The notes under the pieces: model-generated | Databases searched by the model: none | What the model was told of the DNA's origin: nothing | Seen by the model: only the letters and a program-made list of their open reading frames with translations | Program-made: the position numbers and the translations under genes | Part shown: piece by piece, positions 26,788 to 35,503 of the stretch | How positions within the stretch are numbered: the first letter of the stretch is position 1 | Layout: every line of letters begins with the position of its first letter | Source: Pseudomonas helleri | GTDB lineage: Bacteria; Pseudomonadota; Gammaproteobacteria; Pseudomonadales; Pseudomonadaceae | DNA length: 64,000 nucleotides | Direction: 5' to 3' | Assembly (NCBI RefSeq): GCF_009600315.1 | Contig: NZ_WIWC01000003.1 | Location: 62,001-126,000, forward strand

Positions 26788-29556
26788 ATGAGCCAAGCAC
26801 CCCTCGTCCTGGTGGACGGTTCTTCATATCTCTACCGCGCTTTCCACGCGCTGCCGCCGCTGACTACCTCCAAGGGTATGCCGACGGGTGCCGTGAAGGG
26901 CGTGTTGAACATGCTCAAAAGCCTGCGCAAACAGTATCCGGACAGCCCGTTTGCCGTGGTGTTCGATGCCAAGGGCGGGACATTTCGCGATGACATGTAC
27001 GCCGAATATAAAGCCAATCGCCCAAGCATGCCTGATGACATGCGGGTTCAGATCGAGCCTTTGCACGCCAGCGTGATCGCGCTGGGCTTCCCGTTGTTGT
27101 GCGTTGAAGGCGTTGAGGCCGATGACGTCATCGGTACGCTCGCCCGCAGCAGCGCGGCCGCTGACCGCCCGGTGGTGATCTCGACCGGCGACAAGGACAT
27201 GGCGCAACTGGTCGATGGTCACATCACACTGGTCAACACCATGACCGGCAGCACGATGGACGTTGAAGGCGTTAAAGAGAAGTTTGGCGTCTCACCTGAG
27301 CAAATCATTGATTACCTCGCCTTGATGGGTGACTCGTCAGATAACATTCCGGGCGTCCCGGGCATTGGCCCCAAGACCGCGTCAGGCTTGTTGGTAGGCG
27401 TCGGTGGCGGTCTGGTGGACCTGTACGAAAAACTCGACATCGTGCCGACCTTGCCGATCCGCGGCGCTAAAAACCTGCCGGCCAAGCTCGAAGAACACCG
27501 TGAGATGGCCTTTCTGTCGTATCAACTGGCGACGATCAAAATCGATGTGCCATTGGATATCGGCCTGGAAGACTTACACCTCAAAGAACCCGACTGCGAA
27601 AAACTGATCGAGTTGTACACCGAACTGGAATTCAAAAGCTGGATCGCCGAAGTCGAGCGTGAGGCCAAGCGTGCCGGTCAGGTAATCGTTCATGAAGCAC
27701 CTGAGGTACCGGCTGAGGCTGAGTCGCAGTACGAAACTATCCTCGATCAGGCGCAGTTTGAGGTATGGCTCAAAAAACTCAATGACGCCAAACTGATTGC
27801 CTTTGATACCGAGACGACCGGGTTGGATGCTCAGCAAGCGCAATTGGTCGGCCTGTCTTTTGCGGTGAAGCCGGGTGAAGCCGCCTACATCCCGTTGACC
27901 CATTCTTATATGGGTGTGCCGGAGCAACTGGATCGCGACACCGTATTGCGCGCGCTTAAACCCATTCTGGAAGATCCGAACAAAGCCAAGGTCGGTCAGC
28001 ACGCCAAGTTCGACATCAATATTCTGGCCAACTGTGCCATTGGCGGTGATCAGGCATGCGGCATTAAGGTGCAGGGCGTTGCCTTCGATACCATGCTCGA
28101 GTCCTACGTACTCGACTCGACAGCCACGCGTCACGACATGGACAGCCTGGCGCTCAAATACCTGGGTCATGGCACCACCAGCTTTCAGGACATTGCCGGT
28201 AAAGGTGCCAAACAACTGACTTTTGACCAGATTTCACTGGAACAGGCAGGCCCATACGCGGCTGAAGATGCCGATGTAACTTTGCGCTTGCACAACGTAC
28301 TGCACGAAAAGCTGGCGGCCATCCCAAGCCTTAACACGGTTCTGACCGATATCGAAATGCCGTTGGTGCCCGTGCTGGCGCGTATCGAGCGTCAGGGGGC
28401 GCTGGTGGATGCCAACCTGCTGGGCGTTCAGAGCGTTGAGCTGGGCGATAAGATGATCGCACTGGAACGTGAGGCTTTCGCCATTGCTGGCGAAGAATTC
28501 AACCTCAGCTCACCCAAGCAATTGGGCGTGATCCTGTACGAAAAGCTGGGTTTGCCAATCCTCAGCAAGACCGCCAAGGGGCAACCGTCTACCGCCGAAG
28601 CGGTGTTGGCCGAACTGGCCGAACAGGACTACCCGTTGCCCAAGGTGCTGATGCAGTACCGTTCGATGAGCAAGCTGAAAAGTACCTACACCGATAGATT
28701 GCCAGAGCAGATTAATCCGCGCACAGGCCGGATTCACACGTCTTACCATCAGGCAGTCACAGCGACCGGTCGCTTGTCCTCCAGCGATCCAAACTTGCAG
28801 AACATTCCAATCCGTACGGCCGAAGGCCGCCGGATTCGTCAGGCATTCATAGCCCCTAAAGGTTACAAATTGCTGGCGGCGGACTACTCGCAAATCGAAC
28901 TGCGGATCATGGCGCATTTAGCCAAGGATGCCGGTTTACTAAACGCCTTCCGTAATAACCTGGACGTTCACAGCGCCACGGCCGCAGAAGTTTTCGGGGT
29001 TGAACTCAACGATGTCACCACCGATCAGCGCCGCAAAGCCAAGGCCATTAACTTTGGTTTGATCTACGGCATGAGCGCGTTTGGCTTGGCCAAGCAGATT
29101 GGCGTCGACCGTAAACAGTCACAAGCCTATATCGACCGTTATTTCGCACGCTATCCCGGTGTGCTGGATTACATGGAGCGCACGCGCACCCAAGCCGCCG
29201 AGCAGGGTTATGTCGAGACCATCTTTGGTCGTCGCCTGTACCTGCCGGATATCAACGCAAAAAACCCGGCGTTGCGCAAAGGCGCGGAACGCACCGCAAT
29301 CAACGCCCCGATGCAGGGCACTGCGGCCGACATCATCAAGAAAGCCATGGTGTCTGTGGATAACTGGCTGACGGCCTCGGGCACTGATGCCCGCGTCATC
29401 TTGCAAGTGCACGATGAATTGGTACTGGAAGTGCGCGAAGACCTGGTAGATCAGGTACGCGAGCAAGTGCGTAGCCACATGAGCGAAGCGGCAACGCTGG
29501 ATGTGCCGTTGGTGGTTGAAGTGGGCGTGGGCAATAACTGGGATGAGGCGCACTAA
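26788..29556 (+). CDS. polA: DNA polymerase I
   Basis: 922 residues from the ATG at 26788; the TTG at 26776 is rejected. Three domains are complete: the N-terminal 5'-3' exonuclease (LVDGSSYLYRAFHAL, VEADDVIGTLA, ISTGDKDMAQLV, GDSSDNIPGVPGIGPKTA), the 3'-5' proofreading domain (FDTETTGLDAQQ, QHAKFD and YAAEDADVTLRL, giving the DEDD acids), and the polymerase domain with motif A DYSQIELRIMAHLA, the O-helix RRKAKAINFGLIYGMS, and motif C VHDELVLEV. Works in Okazaki fragment maturation and repair. Its usual downstream neighbour engB (with the sRNA ersA between) is missing here; a YjiK-like gene faces it instead. Confidence 0.98.
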   Translation: MSQAPLVLVDGSSYLYRAFHALPPLTTSKGMPTGAVKGVLNMLKSLRKQYPDSPFAVVFDAKGGTFRDDMYAEYKANRPSMPDDMRVQIEPLHASVIALGFPLLCVEGVEADDVIGTLARSSAAADRPVVISTGDKDMAQLVDGHITLVNTMTGSTMDVEGVKEKFGVSPEQIIDYLALMGDSSDNIPGVPGIGPKTASGLLVGVGGGLVDLYEKLDIVPTLPIRGAKNLPAKLEEHREMAFLSYQLATIKIDVPLDIGLEDLHLKEPDCEKLIELYTELEFKSWIAEVEREAKRAGQVIVHEAPEVPAEAESQYETILDQAQFEVWLKKLNDAKLIAFDTETTGLDAQQAQLVGLSFAVKPGEAAYIPLTHSYMGVPEQLDRDTVLRALKPILEDPNKAKVGQHAKFDINILANCAIGGDQACGIKVQGVAFDTMLESYVLDSTATRHDMDSLALKYLGHGTTSFQDIAGKGAKQLTFDQISLEQAGPYAAEDADVTLRLHNVLHEKLAAIPSLNTVLTDIEMPLVPVLARIERQGALVDANLLGVQSVELGDKMIALEREAFAIAGEEFNLSSPKQLGVILYEKLGLPILSKTAKGQPSTAEAVLAELAEQDYPLPKVLMQYRSMSKLKSTYTDRLPEQINPRTGRIHTSYHQAVTATGRLSSSDPNLQNIPIRTAEGRRIRQAFIAPKGYKLLAADYSQIELRIMAHLAKDAGLLNAFRNNLDVHSATAAEVFGVELNDVTTDQRRKAKAINFGLIYGMSAFGLAKQIGVDRKQSQAYIDRYFARYPGVLDYMERTRTQAAEQGYVETIFGRRLYLPDINAKNPALRKGAERTAINAPMQGTAADIIKKAMVSVDNWLTASGTDARVILQVHDELVLEVREDLVDQVREQVRSHMSEAATLDVPLVVEVGVGNNWDEAH

Positions 29557-29590
29557 GCCGAAAAGGGTTTGCGCGCTTTGTTGACACTTT

Positions 29591-29608
29591 GCTGCCGCTC
29601 GATCGGCA
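29591..29608. terminator. Weak hairpin after polA
   Basis: CTGCCG (29591-29596) pairs with CGGCAG across a short loop in the 68-bp convergent gap between polA and the YjiK-like gene. It lacks a T run directly after it, so terminator activity is uncertain. Confidence 0.4.
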
Positions 29609-29624
29609 GCAGAGTATCAACCCT

Positions 29625-30530
29625 CTATTTTTTGGGCTTTTTGAATACGTAAAACAGATTCGGCTCACTCACGACATAAACCGTCCCCTCGTCGTCCATC
29701 GCGATGCCTTCTGCTTGAGGCACTGATTTCTCCAGACCATGCCTGCCTTTTTTCAGCGACAGCGTGCTAATCGGCCGCCCGTCCAGATCCAGTTCAAGTA
29801 ACAACTTGGACTCATCAGATAGCGCCAATAAATGGCCGCTGCGTTCATCGAATTGCAAACTCGACAAATCCCGCACAAACAATCGCGCATCCCGTCGTGG
29901 ATTGCTCACCACATGGGTCGCATAGGGTTGTTGGGGGTTGTCATGGGGGAAGCCACGCACTTCATATATCAGCATCGGGTCGCGTTCTTTGGCCACAAAT
30001 AAGCGCTTGCCCGCCGAGTCATACGCCAACCCCTCAAAGCCTTTATTCCCCGACTGGTTGATCCCCAGCGTCAATTGTTCAGCTTGAGCGGCATCAAGCT
30101 CGTGTGTGTCGTCGTCAATGGTTACCTTGATCAGCCGTTGTTGACGCTCGTCAGTAATCACATAGGTGTTGGGACCAATGAACTCCACAGCCTCGGCATC
30201 GCCAAAACCGACCAACGCGATACGGCGCAAAATCCGGCCGTCAAGAGACAACTCCACCAGTTCACTTTTCTTGTTGGTGACTGTAAACAGGCTTTTGCGT
30301 AGCGGGTCGTAAGTTAAAGCGGAGACATCGTCTTCAAGCCCGTCAATCGTCTTGCCTTGCAAGACGGCGCGGTAGTCACCCAGATTGATCGCCGAAGGAT
30401 CAGAGGGCTGCCACAGCAGGCTGATCTGAAACCACGTACGCTCGAACAGACGAAAGTGTTGCGCGACAAAGCCAATAGCCAAAAAGGCCACCAGCATTAC
30501 ACAGAGAACCAGAGGACTTGTACGGCGCAT
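29625..30530 (-). CDS. SdiA-regulated (YjiK-like) beta-propeller protein
   Basis: 301 residues. An N-terminal membrane anchor (PLVLCVMLVAFLAIGFVA) is followed by a periplasmic domain of the SdiA-regulated family, with propeller blades marked by repeated motifs such as DDVSALTYDPLRKSLFTVTNKKSELVEL, EAVEFIGPNTYVITDERQQRL, NKGFEGLAYDSAGKRLFVAKE, and the C-terminal PQAEGIAMDDEGTVYVVSEPNLFYVFKK. The family's role is unknown; the fold resembles esterase-like phytase and NHL propellers. It is paralogous to the next gene upstream (76 bp apart), so the two form a tandem duplication. Confidence 0.88.
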   Translation of the reverse strand: MRRTSPLVLCVMLVAFLAIGFVAQHFRLFERTWFQISLLWQPSDPSAINLGDYRAVLQGKTIDGLEDDVSALTYDPLRKSLFTVTNKKSELVELSLDGRILRRIALVGFGDAEAVEFIGPNTYVITDERQQRLIKVTIDDDTHELDAAQAEQLTLGINQSGNKGFEGLAYDSAGKRLFVAKERDPMLIYEVRGFPHDNPQQPYATHVVSNPRRDARLFVRDLSSLQFDERSGHLLALSDESKLLLELDLDGRPISTLSLKKGRHGLEKSVPQAEGIAMDDEGTVYVVSEPNLFYVFKKPKK

Positions 30531-30606
30531 GGGGTCGAACTCTTAAACAGGTCAGAGGCGATAAATATCACGATAGCCTGAATTCAACCTTAAACCTTTA
30601 AACCAA

Positions 30607-31551
30607 CTACCTGGCCTTTTTCTCGAAGCGATAAAACAGGTTGGGCTCGCTCACCATATACGGGTTGCCGTGATCATCTATCGCCACACCTTCGGCGCGT
30701 GGGATGGTGTCTTTCAAACCATTGAAGCCACGCAGTAACGTCATGAAGCTCACCTGCTCGCCCAGTTCATCCAGCTCCAGCAACATGTGCGAGTCTGCCG
30801 ACAACACCAGCATGTGGCCGGTTCGCGGGTCTACGCTCAACGCTGAAAGGTTACGCAGATCCAGTTCGTCGCTGGTCACTTTCTGCTTGTCCCCGGTCAG
30901 CACCTGACTGCCATTGCTTTTCCACACAAACAATTGCGGTGGACGCTCTTCACCGAGGACTAATTGCTGGCGACGCGGGTCCCAGGCAATGGCTTCAAAG
31001 GCTTTATTCTGGTTTTTCGAAGGTCCAAGGTCATATTTGGGGAAGTCTGCAATATTCAGGCTTTGGGTGTTTGCATCAATGTTGACGATGCTCAGCATAT
31101 GATCACGCTCATCGACGATGGCCAGCAAGCCGTTTTCCATGACCGTTAAACCTTCAGGGTTGCTCCAACCCACCAAAGGCATTTTACGGAGCACCTCACC
31201 GTCGAGGGTTAACTCCACCAAAAACGGGTTTTTACCCATGACTGAAAACAGTGTTTTAGTCAGCGGGTTATAAGCCAGATCGGACGCCTCGTCCTTTTCC
31301 ATGCCCGGCAACGGTTTGGCATCAATCACCGCGACATAGTCCGGCAACCACACGCTTTCATTCTGCTCTGACGTGCTTTCAAAGCGCTCGAGGACCCACA
31401 ACGCCCCACGGTCATCCCAATGCATGATGAACGCTAACCCGTAAATCAATGTGCCCAGCAGTAAAAGCCAGTGATACCAGCGCAGGTTAGGGCGCATGGA
31501 GCGACGCTCGGGTGAGGTTTGCTGTGGGTTTACGGCCATTTGAATGATCAT
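30607..31551 (-). CDS. SdiA-regulated (YjiK-like) protein, paralog
   Basis: 314 residues from the ATG complementary to 31549-31551; alternative starts at the codons for M5 and M19 would shorten the cytosolic tail only. A membrane anchor (YHWLLLLGTLIYGLAFIMHW) precedes the same propeller domain as its neighbour: DEASDLAYNPLTKTLFSVMGKNPFLVEL, EGLTVMENGLLAIVDERDH, NKAFEAIAWDPRRQQLVLGEE and PRAEGVAIDDHGNPYMVSEPNLFYRFEKKAR. The shared EGxAxDDxGxxYxVSEPNLFYxF ending shows common descent, with marked divergence in the linker after the membrane helix. Function unknown. Confidence 0.87.
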   Translation of the reverse strand: MIIQMAVNPQQTSPERRSMRPNLRWYHWLLLLGTLIYGLAFIMHWDDRGALWVLERFESTSEQNESVWLPDYVAVIDAKPLPGMEKDEASDLAYNPLTKTLFSVMGKNPFLVELTLDGEVLRKMPLVGWSNPEGLTVMENGLLAIVDERDHMLSIVNIDANTQSLNIADFPKYDLGPSKNQNKAFEAIAWDPRRQQLVLGEERPPQLFVWKSNGSQVLTGDKQKVTSDELDLRNLSALSVDPRTGHMLVLSADSHMLLELDELGEQVSFMTLLRGFNGLKDTIPRAEGVAIDDHGNPYMVSEPNLFYRFEKKAR

Positions 31552-32069
31552 CCCGGAAATGAGGCAACGACTGAATACTCATAGCGGGCAGGGCTGCCTC
31601 GCTCACGTATTATGCAGATCACAATGTGAAATAAATCGTAAAAACACAAGGCGCCGAGCCCAGTGGCTTTTGCAGGCGATCTAAAGCAAAGCTGGTAAAC
31701 GCATCAACCGCTCAGTTTAAGACGGCATTGTACTTCCACTGGCTACATACATCGTGACTAGACATAAATAGTTTATGAAGTGATATTTTATCTACACAAA
31801 AAACAAAAAGCACTCAACCAGTAGGAATTGTCTGAATCAAGCGCCGACATTTATATTCATTACTTCCCGACTTGACACTCATGCCTAGAGCCTCTTATCT
31901 AATAAGTACAACTGGCCAAACCGTATCAAAACTTTAAACCATTAGTTAACAGCTACTCGACGGGGAAATCATTCAAATGCCCCGCCGGGTGACACACACC
32001 TTCTTCACACCTTGTGAAACCTGTACAGACGTGGCCCGTTACCCATTAGCACGACAGGAACTCTAAACA
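31552..32069. other. AT-rich intergenic region upstream of the two-module protein gene
   Basis: 518 bp without a convincing gene and clearly richer in A and T than its surroundings, especially 31741-31960. TTGACA at 31872-31877 and TATCTA at 31896-31901 (18 bp apart) form a reasonable sigma-70 promoter reading toward the gene at 32070, leaving an unusually long leader of about 160 bases. Composition and length suggest acquired DNA or a site for nucleoid silencing proteins of the MvaT/H-NS type; this is inference. Confidence 0.5.
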
Positions 32070-32834
32070 ATGCCCTTCACATCCCACGCTAACAAGTTAG
32101 CCGCACCTACTCTTTCCAATACGGGTAAACACACTATTTGTGCACGCGCGGCCGAACAATTATTTATTCATATAACACCGTATATAAATATGGAGGAAGG
32201 AGACTTAATCGAACTCTTCTGGGACGGTTGTTATGTAACCTCGAAACAAATATCCAAAGCTGATATGGGTCAGCCTGTGGCCCTTAGAGTGCCCGAGAGT
32301 TTCATTCAAAACGGTACAGCGCGTCTTTATTATCGCGTGATGCATATAGGCAGTAGCCCGGCTCTTTCTGCACAACTTAAAGTGCTGATCAAGCTGGATT
32401 GCCCCGGCGGGCACGCCATCGGCGAAGAGAACCAGGGTCTGGCCCCTTTGATGATCCCCGAACCCATTCAGCGCTATGGGGTAAATCCCAGTCAGATGAA
32501 ACGCGGAGTACCCATTAGCATCGAACCCTATCGCAACATGGCCGTTGACGATGAGATCACCTTGCTTTGGGGGGATGTGCGTATGGACCTGCCCAAGCTA
32601 CGCAAGGCCGATGTTGACTTGCCCATCAGCGTATTTGTACCTGCGCATATCATTCTAGAGGCCGGCGAAGACCCAAAGCTTGAAGTCACCTATTGCGTGA
32701 TTGACCGCGTAGGCAATAACTCACGCTGGGCCCCCGCACGAACGCTCAAGATCGGTGCCAATAAATACTACGTCAACCCTTCACCGCGCGAGGCTCTGCA
32801 GGCTGCAGAGCCAAGGCCTAACTGGCGTAGTTAG
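32070..32834 (+). CDS. Unknown protein built of two related modules
   Basis: 254 residues, no signal peptide or membrane helix. Two modules of about 80 residues can be aligned by eye: residues 34-110 (HITPYINMEEGDLIELFWDG...ISKADMGQPVALRVPESFI...ARLYYRV) and 150-230 (SIEPYRNMAVDDEITLLWGD...LRKADVDLPISVFVPAHII...KLEVTYCVIDRVGNNSRWA). Shared positions are I-PY-NM, D-I-L-W, KAD, P+-V-VP, and L-Y-V. The pattern suggests immunoglobulin-like beta-sandwich domains such as those repeated in Pseudomonas surface proteins, but here in a small protein without an export signal. AT-rich early codons and the AT-rich upstream region point to a different origin from its neighbours. I do not recognise a function. 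Confidence 0.75.
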   Translation: MPFTSHANKLAAPTLSNTGKHTICARAAEQLFIHITPYINMEEGDLIELFWDGCYVTSKQISKADMGQPVALRVPESFIQNGTARLYYRVMHIGSSPALSAQLKVLIKLDCPGGHAIGEENQGLAPLMIPEPIQRYGVNPSQMKRGVPISIEPYRNMAVDDEITLLWGDVRMDLPKLRKADVDLPISVFVPAHIILEAGEDPKLEVTYCVIDRVGNNSRWAPARTLKIGANKYYVNPSPREALQAAEPRPNWRS

Positions 32835-32940
32835 CACCGTCGCGATCAATCTATGCATATTCCTAAAAGTTAGTTCTTTTAATTTATTTAATCACTTAGG
32901 GTATATACACCGGGCCACCGGACTCTCTTGCTTTGTATCC

Positions 32941-32960
32941 GCGCCGCGTAAGCGGCGCCC
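32941..32960 (+). promoter_or_regulatory. Hairpin in the leader of the sulfur operon
   Basis: GCGCCGC (32941-32947) and GCGGCGC are complementary across a GTAA loop, giving a strong short stem. It ends about 11 bases before the GAGG of the 22-codon ORF that starts the sulfur operon. It is not followed by a T run, so it is more likely to affect translation or mRNA stability than to terminate. Confidence 0.6.
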
Positions 32961-32979
32961 CAGTAAACGTGAGGTAGGT

Positions 32980-33048
32980 ATGGCCCGTAAAACAATCACC
33001 CTTGTGCATAACGCCAGGGCATTGAGTGCCGCCAAGGAGCAGTACTAA
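32980..33048 (+). CDS. 22-residue leader ORF of the sulfur operon
   Basis: An ATG at 32980 with GAGG 5 bases upstream opens a reading frame of 22 codons (MARKTITLVHNARALSAAKE then QY) ending TAA at 33046-33048; that TAA overlaps the ATG of the first SfnB-like gene (TAATG). The coupling and the ribosome binding site argue that it is translated. It contains no cysteine and only the initiator methionine. Possible roles are translational coupling, attenuation, or a small regulatory protein. No homology is known to me. Confidence 0.55.
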   Translation: MARKTITLVHNARALSAAKEQY

Positions 33049-34289
33049 TGTCCAACTTGGCCGATGCACATCTGCAAAGCGACCTGGATGTCGCCCCCTT
33101 GTTGCTCGAAGCGCATCACCTGCGCACCGACAACGATGCCCTTCAAGCGGCTCATGACCTGGCAAACGCCGCCCGTGAGCAGGCAGGCAAGCGGGACCAG
33201 CAGCGAAAGTTGCCTTGGTCTCTGATCGAACAATTCACCCGCAGCGGTCTGGGCAGTATTTCCATTCCCCGCGAATTTGGCGGACTGCAGGTATCGTTCG
33301 TCACCTTGGCCGAAGTGTTTGCCATCATCTCGGCTACCGACCCGGCGCTGGGGCAAATTCCTCAAAATCAGGTGGGTATTCTCAATCTGATTGCCAGCAC
33401 CGCCACGCAAACGCAAAAAGAGCAGCTATTCAGCCACGTTCTCAAAGGCTGGCGAATTGCCAATGCAGGGCCGGAGCGGGGCAGCAAAAACACCCTCGAT
33501 TTAAAAGCGCGCATCACCGCCGATGGCGATGATTTCATGATCAATGGCCAGAAGTTTTACTCCACGGGCTCGCTGTTCGCCCACTGGATTGCGGTCAAGG
33601 CGCTCAATGATGATGGCAAGCAAGTCATGGCCTTCGTCCGTCGCGGTACACCTGGCCTGCGCGTGGTTGATGACTGGACCGGCTTTGGCCAGCGCACCAC
33701 CGCCAGCGGCACCGTGTTACTCAACAACGTGCGGGTCGATGCTGAGCACGTCATTGATAACTGGCGCCTGAACGAAACCCCAAATATTCAAGGTGCCGTC
33801 TCGCAATTGATTCAAGCGGCAATAGACCTTGGCATCGCTCGTGGCGCCATCGACGACACAGTGAGCTTTGTGCGCGAGCGATCCCGTCCCTGGATCGACG
33901 CCAACGTCGAACGCAACAGCGATGATCCTTATGTCATTGCCGACATCGGCAGGTTGAACATTGAGTTGCATGCCGCCCAAGCGCTGCTGCACAAAGCGGG
34001 GCGCGTGCTTGATCAGGTCAGTGCGGCCCCGATTGACGCGCAGACAGCCGCTCGCGCCTCGATTGCCGTCGCCGAAGCCAAAGTGCTGAGTACCGAACTG
34101 TCGTTGCTGGCCAGTGAAAAGCTTTTCGAACTGGCCGGAAGCCGCGCCAGCCTTGCCGAATTCAACCTGGATCGGCACTGGCGTAATGCCCGGGTTCACA
34201 CCCTCCATGATCCGGTGCGCTGGAAGTATCACGCCATCGGCGCCTATCGCCTCAACGGTACTTTGCCTGCCCGGCATTCCTGGATCTGA
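33048..34289 (+). CDS. SfnB-family sulfur acquisition oxidoreductase (acyl-CoA dehydrogenase fold)
   Basis: 413 residues of the SfnB/DszC group: flavin-dependent monooxygenases with the acyl-CoA dehydrogenase fold used to attack organosulfur compounds. Visible landmarks are an N-terminal helical domain (FGGLQVSFVTLAEVFAIISATDPALGQIPQNQVG), the middle beta domain (INGQKFYSTGSLFAHW, DDWTGFGQRTTASGTVLLNNVRVD) and the C-terminal helices (SRASLAEFNLDRHWRNARVHTLHDPVRWKYHAIG). It has no cysteine and three methionines. Probably receives reduced flavin from a reductase encoded elsewhere. The ATG overlaps the stop of the leader ORF. Confidence 0.88.
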   Translation: MSNLADAHLQSDLDVAPLLLEAHHLRTDNDALQAAHDLANAAREQAGKRDQQRKLPWSLIEQFTRSGLGSISIPREFGGLQVSFVTLAEVFAIISATDPALGQIPQNQVGILNLIASTATQTQKEQLFSHVLKGWRIANAGPERGSKNTLDLKARITADGDDFMINGQKFYSTGSLFAHWIAVKALNDDGKQVMAFVRRGTPGLRVVDDWTGFGQRTTASGTVLLNNVRVDAEHVIDNWRLNETPNIQGAVSQLIQAAIDLGIARGAIDDTVSFVRERSRPWIDANVERNSDDPYVIADIGRLNIELHAAQALLHKAGRVLDQVSAAPIDAQTAARASIAVAEAKVLSTELSLLASEKLFELAGSRASLAEFNLDRHWRNARVHTLHDPVRWKYHAIGAYRLNGTLPARHSWI

Positions 34290-34306
34290 CCTCGGAGCCA
34301 CCCCTC

Positions 34307-35503
34307 ATGACACTGATATCCAAACAGGTTGCGGTCATCCGTAACGATGCCGAGGCCCTGAATGTAGCCCGTGAGTTAGCGGCCCATTTCAAACGCGAGA
34401 GCGTTGTTCGTGATCGCGAGCGGCGCCTGCCCCACGATGAGCTCGAACTGTTTTCCCACACCGGTCTGTGGGGCATTACTGTGCCCAAGGCATACGGCGG
34501 CGCGGGCGTTTCCAATGTCACGCTAGCGCAGGTTGTGGCGATAATCGCTGCCGCTGATGCCTCATTGGGGCAAATTCCACAAAACCATTTTTATGCACTC
34601 GAAGTCCTTCGGGTCAACAGCTCTGACACGCAAAAAGAACGGCTTTACGCTGAGGTATTGGCTGGCCAGCGCTTCGGCAATGCCTTGGCTGAGCTGGGGA
34701 CTAAAACTGCACACGAGCGCACCACTCATCTGGTCACCGCAGAAACCGGTTACCGCATCAATGGCCGCAAGTTCTACGCTACCGGGGCGCTTTATGCGCA
34801 TCGCATCCCGACTTCGGTCGTGGATGACCACGGCGTTCATCTGTTGGCCTTTGTAAGGCGTGGCAGCGAAGGGCTAAACGTTATCGATGACTGGAGCGGT
34901 TTTGGTCAACGCACCACTGGCAGCGGGTCTGTAGTGTTCGACAACGTATTTGTGGCCCGTGAAGATGTGATCCCGTTCCAGACTGCTTTCGAACGGCCAA
35001 CGCCCGTCGGCCCGCTAGCTCAAATTCTCCACGCAGCCATTGATACCGGGATTGCTCGCGCGGCCTTTGAGGATTCGCTGCACTTTGTCCGCACTAAAAC
35101 CCGGCCATGGATCGACGCCACCACCGACATCGCCAGCGAAGACCCGCTGACTTTAAAAAGTTTCGGCCACTTGAGCGTGCGTCTACACGCTGCAGAAGCG
35201 CTGCTTGAGCGCGCAGGTGAATATCTCGACACGGCTCAGGCCAACCCCACCGCCAACACCGTGGCCGAAGCGTCCATCGCCGTCGCCGAGGTGCGTGCCC
35301 TGAGTACCGAAATATCTCTGGCCGCCGGTAGCACGTTATTTGAACTGGCCGGTAGCCAGGCAACCCTTGCCGAACACGGCCTTGATCGGCATTGGCGCAA
35401 CGCACGTGTGCACACGCTGCATGACCCTGTGCGCTGGAAGTATCACGCTGTGGGTAATTACTACCTCAATGGCGAAAATCCACCGTTGCGGGGGACGATC
35501 TGA
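34307..35503 (+). CDS. Second SfnB/DszC-family oxidoreductase
   Basis: 398 residues, a paralog of the preceding gene: the same FGGL/YGGAGVSNVTLAQ, ASLGQIPQNH, INGRKFYATGALYAHR, DDWSGFGQRTTGSGSVVFDNVFV and LDRHWRNARVHTLHDPVRWKYHAVG segments. It contains no cysteine and only the initiator methionine, an extreme sulfur-sparing composition. The substrate is unknown; tandem SfnB-like genes next to an LLM monooxygenase suggest successive oxygenation of one organosulfur compound, or enzymes for two substrates. The stop codon overlaps the next start (TGATG). Confidence 0.88.
   Translation: MTLISKQVAVIRNDAEALNVARELAAHFKRESVVRDRERRLPHDELELFSHTGLWGITVPKAYGGAGVSNVTLAQVVAIIAAADASLGQIPQNHFYALEVLRVNSSDTQKERLYAEVLAGQRFGNALAELGTKTAHERTTHLVTAETGYRINGRKFYATGALYAHRIPTSVVDDHGVHLLAFVRRGSEGLNVIDDWSGFGQRTTGSGSVVFDNVFVAREDVIPFQTAFERPTPVGPLAQILHAAIDTGIARAAFEDSLHFVRTKTRPWIDATTDIASEDPLTLKSFGHLSVRLHAAEALLERAGEYLDTAQANPTANTVAEASIAVAEVRALSTEISLAAGSTLFELAGSQATLAEHGLDRHWRNARVHTLHDPVRWKYHAVGNYYLNGENPPLRGTI

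Noticed and set aside
32920..32975. Sigma-54 promoter upstream of the sulfur operon
   Set aside because: A GG...GC pair in GGACTCTCTTGCTT has the wrong spacing (8 rather than 10 bases), so it does not fit the -24/-12 rule.
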